From positions 9,854,046 to 9,918,045 of the forward strand of contig JAKZAP010000016.1 in the NCBI GenBank assembly GCA_023053575.1: a DNA stretch of 64,000 nt. The letters run 5' to 3'. The translations under genes were made by a program, and so were the position numbers. The stretch comes from Branchinecta lynchi. Its lineage: Eukaryota; Arthropoda; Branchiopoda; Anostraca; Branchinectidae. The notes beneath the pieces were generated by a model, which ran no database searches, was not told the origin of the DNA, and saw only the letters and a program-made list of their open reading frames with translations. Shown here one piece after another: positions 24,701-33,700 of this stretch; within the stretch, counting starts at the first letter, position 1, and the number at the start of each line of letters is the position of its first letter.

Positions 24701-27700
24701 CAATAAAGGGCTTGGTGTCTAGCCAGGGTTGCCAGGGTTGTCATGCCAAACCGGTGAATTTTTTTTAGGGCCTGTAGTAGCATGGTACATGATTCACCCC
24801 CGTGAAGTGTTTGTAGTCTCAATGCAACTTTTTCGTAGACTTCTTTACTACTATACCGCTTTCTAATATTCGGATAATACTGAGTTCGAAGGTAGTATTT
24901 CATGTTCCTGCAAACTATTAACATGAAGCGCCACGGTACTATGCGATGCTACTACGTGGTGCGTGGGAAATCTGTTCCGAACTCGCTGCGTCTGAGATAA
25001 TTTTTTATCGGGAACGAAGGAGAAACAAGGATACAAATACTTTGTTTTTCAGCTTGTACGAAACCTGGCACCCGTGTCACCACAGTCCTAGTCGAATCCC
25101 CGCGGCTGTCGTCAGAACTACAGCAAGACCTCGGCGTCCTTGCCGAACAGGCTTTACCCCCTGAAATGAGTGACTGGGTCGTCGGCTCGGAACTTCCACT
25201 GATGCCTTCGGTCCCTACCACCTTCGTCGATGTTTGTTTCTTCGTTAAAGGACATAGGTTTATGTGCCACAAGGTGAGGCTTAAAGCTATGAACTGCGAG
25301 AAGTTGTCAACTCGCCGCTATAGCACCCTGTCTGCTGTTAATAGAGAGATTGCACAGCCTGACTATTATCTGATACCCGACACCTCTTTGTATATTACCT
25401 CCAGTACGGATTCTTCTTACCTATAACTAAACATGAATTAGTTTAATCGACGTCTAGCTGATTGCATTAGTTGCGTTTTTGCAGATACCATGGTATCTGT
25501 TACCACGGTAACTGGATCTGCAATTAGTCGTTTTCCAGTAACCGTGGTATCTGGTATACGGTTGCTCTGCAAAAACGACAATTGCCGAAATTGCGGTTTT
25601 GGAAGTCATCCCAAAAGAAAATAAGATCACTAAGTGCCAAACTTCTGTCCCACCAATTTGACAAAATTAATGAAAGTGAGATGACCTTTTCAGATACCAC
25701 GATCAGTTACCACGGTCGGACCGTGGTATTCGAATATTAGATAAAATGATTACTGGCCAGATACCACGATAACTGCAAAAACGCCTTTTGACCGTGGTAT
25801 CAGATACCATGCTATCTGCAAAACCGCAACTATTGTAAAAGTAGCTATCTTGTTTTATTCCTTTTAGTAGTAAGTTTCATCTGCTTCCTCTGTGGAGATT
25901 TCTCGGTGATTTTAATAGATGTCTTTCGAGGGGCTGAGAGCCCCGGGGAGTGCGGGAATGGGCCTTTTGATTAAGTGAGTGGTCACTTGCTTGTCCCTGT
26001 TTTCGCACCTCCAGCGGCAACTGACAAAAGCAAACTAACGCTAGGAAGTAGCGCCAAGACTTGACAAAATTGACACACAGTGAAATAGCAGCGATACTAT
26101 CACCACTAGCGATAGAGAACATTCCCACTGAAACTCATTCAATTGTTCACCAGCGCCGGCTCCGATAACTTCATATTCTGAACATATTTCAAAAATTATC
26201 CAGCCTCGAAATTTCTAAACCTGCAAGTTTGTATTGCTTGTATTGCTCCGCAATCGTGGTGGGCGGTGCTACGATTGTGTCCGTTTGCAAAGCATGGAGA
26301 GCATAGGTCTTGGCGTTACTCTCTAGTGTTATTTTGATCTGGAACTGACGTGGTTTACCGACCTCTGAAATCTCCGTCTTTACAAAATCCGTTTGAATTA
26401 CTTTATATGAATTCCTAGTTTTTCGGCGCTAGCCGAAATTTTCCTAGTTTACCAGACAATGGCGTGTTCCATCGTACTTACCGTAGTTACTACGGATGAC
26501 GTCACGAGTTTTGGCTTTTTGGCGTCAAGGCTGGGCGCATTTTTCCGTTTTGTAAATATCTCCGCGGCAAATCCAGCCAATCACGTTACAGAGATCCGTA
26601 GTTACCACGCGTGCTACGCTCCCGAGCATGGTAAGCAAATAGTACTGTTGGTTACTATTTCGAGCAGGTTGGAACGGCCAGCGGAGTAACTTTTCGTGAG
26701 GATGGAACGGAAATAGTAACTACTAGTTACTATTGTTAGAAGAGTGGAACACGCTCAATAACTTTTTTTTTGTCTTGAGATCTGAGCGGGCTGGCCCAGC
26801 CAATTCTCATATCCTCGCGGTGGATGGCACCCTGGTTCGCTATTATTCCTCAGCTTTTAACCACGGCGCAGGACGTCTGCATAGGATTGACAAGCGCTAA
26901 CAAGAAAGGTCGCTAATTTGACGTGGAAAGTAACGGTATTTTCGAGAAAACGGTATTGTTGGGCCATTTCATTGGAAAGATCATTTCTAGTAAGAGTTGT
27001 GCTTTGTAAGTAAGTAAGTAATTATTTATGACCCCTTTTTTTGAAAAAGCGGAGTAAATGAAAGAAAATAAATAAAACGCATAAAGACACAGAAAAAGAC
27101 ACTTAAAGGATCTGGCTTACCTATCAAAATAATGCAACCTACTTCCAGAATCACCCCATATATTCCTAAACCCGGAGACCCCAATTTCGTAGGGTACATT
27201 CCAACCCATCTAACAGAATCACGCTGTTTGTCTCACTTGCCTTGTTTTGCTAATTTAAATTGTTTCCCTGTTTTCGCTTTAAGTCAAAGGGGCTCGGAAA
27301 TGGCTTAAAACAGCCAAAACCGTGGGTTATTTGTTGAAGGCCCAGCCTAGTTCTAAGTATTTAAATATTTTAAAATCCTGTAAGTTGAAGAGTAAATAGT
27401 GCGAGGGGTCCTTTAATTTTCAATCTTAGGCCAGGAATCAGTGGATAATGTCGCACGCTGGTTGGGCCCTGTTGTGGTGTATGGAGCCACCTACAAACAA
27501 AGATGCTAGTTTACGTTTTTCTGATGTTCCTCGCAGATACTATGACGCGATTGTGTTTTCAGGTGTTCTTCAGTGGGCGCAGCGAGTATTTCAGAGCCCT
27601 CCTGTCGGATCATTTTGACGAATCATTACACGACTACTCCCAAGGAATGTTGTACATTAACTTGCACGATGTTGAGCCTAAGGTCTTCGCATGCATTGTA

Positions 27701-30700
27701 CATTACGTTTATGAAAACTCAGTACAAGTAAGTAGCCCAGCCTGCCACAAACCCCTGATTCTGGGACAGCCTATGCCAAACCTTGGTATACCCAATGCCT
27801 AACGCTGGATACACTATGCCAAATGCTGGATACTTGAACCCAGTAAAATATTGATGATTTGAGTGAAGCTCATAAATCAACCAATCAGAATTGATCTATA
27901 GTGGGGTTGGTCAGGGTTAGGGTACCAACGGCTATCCAGCGTTTGGCATAGGGTATCCAGCGTTAGGCATAGGCTATGCCAAACGATAGATATACCCAGC
28001 GTTTGGCAAAGGGTATCCAAAAATCAGGTGTTTGTGGCTAACTGAAGTAGCTCTTCCGTTAGTTACCCGCCCTTTATAGAGGTGTGCCTTTGAAGAATAA
28101 ATATTTCTACCATGTTCAGCAAAGCAAAACTTTTGTGCTGCTCGACAAATAAATAGGCCACACGTTCGAATCCTCTCAGAGATCGTGGTTCTCGTTCTAG
28201 TCGTGGTTAATGTAAGGCAAGCGGCAGACGCTTCAGCTGTAAACACTGAAAAAAAAAAAAATCTTGCAGTATTTGCTACTGGGACTAATCTTGTTTCTAG
28301 TGAGATAAGATTATCTCGTTATTCAGATTAATCTCATCCCAGTAGAGATAAGTTTAATCCCAGTAGCGAATACTGCAGTTAACTTTAATCCTTACTCGGA
28401 GAAACTTTTTACACTAAAGCGAGCACCTGTAGTTTATTTTCATACTATTGTCAAGTGGGCACATTTACTGACCGAGCTGTTGTCGGCTGAATTTTTATAT
28501 CTTTTCTATTTTATTGTATTATGTTGATATGACACGAAACCTACTAGTCGGCTTGTCCGTGTTATGGCTTTCTTAAATATAATATAATTGAATTGAATTG
28601 AAATGTAGGTGAAAGCAGGGGTGGCTTGCCCCCAACCTCGCTTTGGACTGTTGGCCGAGGATGATTAAAAGGGAGACTGGCACCTGCGTAAGCCTTCAAT
28701 GGCCTGCATCGAAAAGTATACTATTTCTGTTCGGGCGTAATGTTAATATCAGTAATAGTTCAATTAAAAAATAGACGATTCGTCTCTATTGAAGACTCTT
28801 TCAAAAATTTACGGAAAGACATAACACGATACAAAAAACAACACGAAAGTAACTTCTAACAAATTAACCTAATGATGAACAAAAAAATGAAAAGAAAGAA
28901 CAACAGCAACAACAACAGAACCAGAACTAGAACAAACAAGAGCTACGAGCTCATATGGCACTTGTTACGAGTAGGCACGGCTCGGTTATGTCAATGATAT
29001 ATCTAGTGTTTGCTAGGTGTCTTCCCACCAAGTTTCATCTCGACCCCTCCACTCATAGTGTTTCCCAAGATTTCCGGTTGCCTCCTCCAGCTCCCCCCAA
29101 AAGTCACCGGATCCGGTCCGGATTTTAAGTGGGTCGTCTGAGGCATGAGGTCGTTCCAAATATCAAGTTTCATCGAGATCCGATCACCCGTTCAAAAGTT
29201 AAAAATACCTCAAGATTCCAGATTCCCCCTCCCTCCACTCCCCCCACGGTGCTCGGATCGGGGAAGTGACTATTTCCAACTTAATCATTTGGGGTCCCTG
29301 ATACGCCTGCCAAGTTTTATCGTCCTAGCTTATGTGGAAGTGCCCGAACTAGCAAAACCTGGACAGACCGACGGACGGACAGAAATTGCGATCGCTATAT
29401 GGCACTTGGCCGAAGGGCAAGTGCCATAATAACCCTTCCATGGGTGTTTCGAAGGATTTTCTGACATCGTAGAAAAAAGTTAATCCGCGCATCATGAGGA
29501 TCCGGCAAACTGTATCTCTCACGCAGTGTTCCCTTCCTTGTCCAAGGCGGTAGAATTAGGAACTTTGCATGGGCTTTTCTTTGTTTAATTATCATGGGAT
29601 CACCGGAATTCCAGATCCCCCCTCCAACTCCCCCGAAACGGCCCCGAATCCAGTCAGGTTCTGTCACGGATGTATTTAGGGCTTGTGCTTTTTCTTCCCA
29701 CCAAGTTTCATCCCGATCGCTCTACTCTAAGCGTTTCACGAGATTTCCGGTTGTCCCCTCTACCCCTCCCCCCCCCCACATTCATTAGATCCGGTCCGAA
29801 CTTGAAATAGGACATTTGAGACAGGAGTTCTTTCCAAAGATCAAGTTTCATTAAGATCCTATCACCCGTTCGTTATACCCATACCTCAAGATTCAGGATT
29901 TCCCTCCCCCCACTCCCCCACGGTGGTCGGATCGGTGAACTGACTGTTTTGAAGCCAATCTTGTCAAGTCTCTAGTGTTGAAGCCAAGATTCATCGTCCT
30001 AGCAAATCTGGAAGTACGTTAACTCGCGATCACCGGAATTCCAGCCCCCTCCCCTCTAATCTCCCCTCAGTACCCGAATCTGGGCCGGTTCTGTCACCGA
30101 TTCTTCCCATCAAGTTTCATCCCAATCGCTCCAATCCAAGCGTGTTGCAAGATTTCCGGTTTCTCCCCCCCCCCCCCCCCATTCGTCGGATCCGGTACGA
30201 ACTTGAAATAGGACATCTGGGACACGAGGTCTTTCCAAATATCAAGTTTCATTAAGATCTATCACCCGTTCCAAAGTTGGGCATACCTCAAGACGTGGAT
30301 CCCTCCTTCCTCCACTCCCCCAGGGTGGTCGGATCGGGGAACTAACTAACGTTTTACCAAGTTAGTTTGGTCGGATCCCTGATATGCCTGCCATGTTTCA
30401 TCGTCCTAGCACTTCTGGAAGTATCCTAACTTGAGAACAGTGGACCGACAGACCTACCGACCGAAAAGTAATCGGTAAATGGCACTTGAGCGAAAGTGCC
30501 ACTAAAATGATGTCAATTTATAACAAAGTACATCAGTACTAAGTCTGAATGCTTCCTTTTATTTTCCATTATTAAAATTTGAGTAAAGTTGTAGGGTTTG
30601 GTTTTGTCAATGGCAGGTTTATGTTTAGTAAACACGCCAATCGCGGTTAAGCAGGTTTGACGTAAAGGATGCCAGTCTGGCAACCATATATCCGGCAGTC

Positions 30701-33700
30701 AACTGCCAACCTCCTGAAGAGTCCTGACATCTTTTCCTCTTTCAGTTCACGGATGACGTTGTATATGACGTCCTTTGCGCCGCTGACGTCTACTTGTTGC
30801 CTGGTCTGAAGAGATTATGTGGGAACTACTTAGGACCGCGAGTAGACGATGACTGCGTTATAGCCTTGATCAGAACTGCAAGATTGTTCCAGCTACCCCG
30901 GCTGGAGAATCAGTGCACGGAGTATGTTGCGAAAAATCTGGAAACTGTAAGTTTTGAAACATCTATTCTGTCCACTACCGATCTTGACAACTAGTGCGAG
31001 GGGCTTCAAGAACGTATAAGACTACACTGTCAGAAGTTTCATAATAGATAATGCGAGGATGTGGGGTTTCAACAGATAATGCGTAACAGATAACACTTCG
31101 AATGTTATCTGTTGTGTTTCAAAATATTATGCATAATAAGCGTTACCATCAGGAAGAACCGAAAAACCGCCAAAAAGTATCTGCTGAGTTTTCCGACGTC
31201 ATGACGATAAGGAATAAAGTCAATAGACGCTTTTTTGGCTCTTCCTAACAAAGCTGGTTACGCATAACGTTTTCAAACACAACAGATAACATCCGAAGTG
31301 TATTATCTGTTGAAACCGCGCATCCTCGTGTTATCTGTCATGAAACTTTTGACAGGTAGAACTTACATTAACATTAGTTTCAGTTCAGTTTATTTATAAC
31401 CCTTCAAATAACAATGTAGGCTCGTAGCCCTGGTGAAGGAGTACAGCAAAAGAAAAAAAAAAACAGATAAAGAAAGTAGTAAAATTTTGGCAGTACCTAT
31501 CGCTCCCATATCTGGAAATCGTTACTACTCTACATGTTTGTCAGGGATTCGCTGTCAGGAGCTAATATTCCCTGACAGAACGGGTAATACTTGCCCACCG
31601 CTAATAAGTAAGTAAGTAATAAGTAAGTCATTTATTTATGACCCGCCATTTCGGAAAGGCGGAGTAAATGAAGAAAGTAAACAAAACACATACAAACACA
31701 GAAAAAGACAGTTAATTTTTAATCTTCAGTCAGGAAAACAGTGGACGACGTCGTGTGCTGGTTGGGCCCTGTCGTCCATGATTTTTGAAAGCGACGAGGA
31801 AACATCCAAAAGGGTAGCACTTTCATCTTGAATTTTGAACTTCTCCGTCAATGTATGGTTATGACATAATTTCGATTAGTGGAGCAGGTGCTTTGCATAT
31901 TTAAATAACATGATATCATCTTTTTAATGCATTATCATCGTCCCCGCGAAGTCTGGGAGTCAATGGGCGTCAATGTCAATGAGCACTCGGGGAATTTCAA
32001 TGTCCAGAGCTAAAATTCCCTCATAGTCAAGGTTTTCGATTTTGAGATCGTGGAATTGAAGTGTAGGGGCTAATGTTGCCCGACGTGCAATTTTTATTTT
32101 CTTGGGTTGAGGTCGGGGAATCCAGATGCCGGGGGGCTAATGTTCCCCGATAAGTAAAAATGGTTTTAAGGGGGGAAGCAAAGTGTTTGGGGCTATGTTC
32201 CATATTTACAAATATTGATTTTGTTGAGATGAGGTTGGGGTATCCAAATACCAAGGGTTAATGCTCCCTTATGGGCGTAATCGTTGTTCAGGTCTGGGGA
32301 TTGAATTGTCAGGAGTTCATGTTCTCTCATAATCAAATATTAGTAGGCCTATATGGAGGTGGGAAATGTCAGGGCTAATGCTCCCGGATAAGCACAAATT
32401 GATTTGTTGAGTTTAGTTGGGGGAATGAACAAAAATTATGAAAAAAATAAAAAGCTATAAGAGAAATACAAATGAAAGTGAAGAAAAGTGAGGAAGGGAA
32501 ATACAAATAAAAGTATTTGATCCCTGTATTGGCTACAGTATATATTTGCGTATCAGGGAAAATTAACCTCAGACTATTCGATTCCCCAGCCTCAACTCTC
32601 TAAAGATCAAAATTTGCTTGTCGGGGAACATTAGCCGCTGATACTTAGATTCCCGGACCTCAAAAACGATTGTCGTTTATCGGGGAAGCGCCCCTGGCGC
32701 TTGGATTCCCCGACCTTAAAGCCTCGTTCACAAGCATGCCTAGTCAAGCACAGATGCCTAGACACGTTAAAAGTGGAGACAGGTGGATATGGGTTTGGCA
32801 GCGCAGACATGCCCAGTCTTAGCCAGGCACCGAGTTCTACAGCTTAGAACTCCGTGCCTGGCCCAAAATCTGTCTTGACATAGGTGTGAACGGTGATGCT
32901 AGGCACGTGTCTAGACATCTGTGCTTGGCTGGGCATGCTTGTGAACGGGGCTTAACACAACAAAATCAGTATTTGCATGCCGCAAAATATTAGCCGCTGG
33001 CACTTCGATTCCCCGATGGGATGGGGAATCTGGAATCTAGTGACATGCATAACTTTTGAACGGGGTGAACGGATTTGAATTAAACTTGGCAAGTGGAAAG
33101 ACCTATCGTCTCAGATGTTCCACGTGAAGTCGGGAACGGATCCGATACTTGTGGGGGAAGTTAGAGGGGGGCACCGGAAATCTCGTGAAACGCTTAGAGT
33201 CGAGGGATCGGGATTCGGGATAGAATTTGGTAGGAAAAACAAGAGCTGCAAGCTCATATGGCACTTGCAAGGCTGGGTCAGAGGATGAAAGTTCAATTCG
33301 TGGGTTTGTTGTGATTATTTGTAAGCAAAACCCTTGAGATAATGGGTCCTTGGAAATCACGAGAACGTATCGTTTGGTAATGCATTTGGCTGTGATGATG
33401 CACTTTAGGGGCGCTAAAAATTCATCTGTAATCAAAACTCTTGAAGCAATAATGATGATGAACTCATCGGGAGAATGAAATGTATATTTTAATCAAAAGT
33501 ATCATTTGTACTTTAAGAAATTCAGTTACAAGCAAAACCCATAGGCAAAAATATTCTAATCATGTCAAGTCTCTAATGTTCAAGTTTCATGGTCCTAGCA
33601 CATCTGGAAGTACTTTCACTGGTGATCACCGGAATTCCAGACCCCCCCCCCCTTCTAACTCCCCCCACAGTGCTCGAACCCGATCCAGTTCTGTCACTGA

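Larger units (their letters stand above)
31490..33020. mobile_element. Second foldback element of the GTTCCCCGA family, broken by two insertions
   Basis: Left arm words GGCAGTACCTATCGCTCCCA and CAGGAGCTAATATTCCCTGA correspond to the start of the copy at 21612. The right arm (about 32540-32710 and 32960-33020) is inverted. LINE copy E (31605-31926) and a TTAA MITE (32720-32951) interrupt it. Confidence 0.78.
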
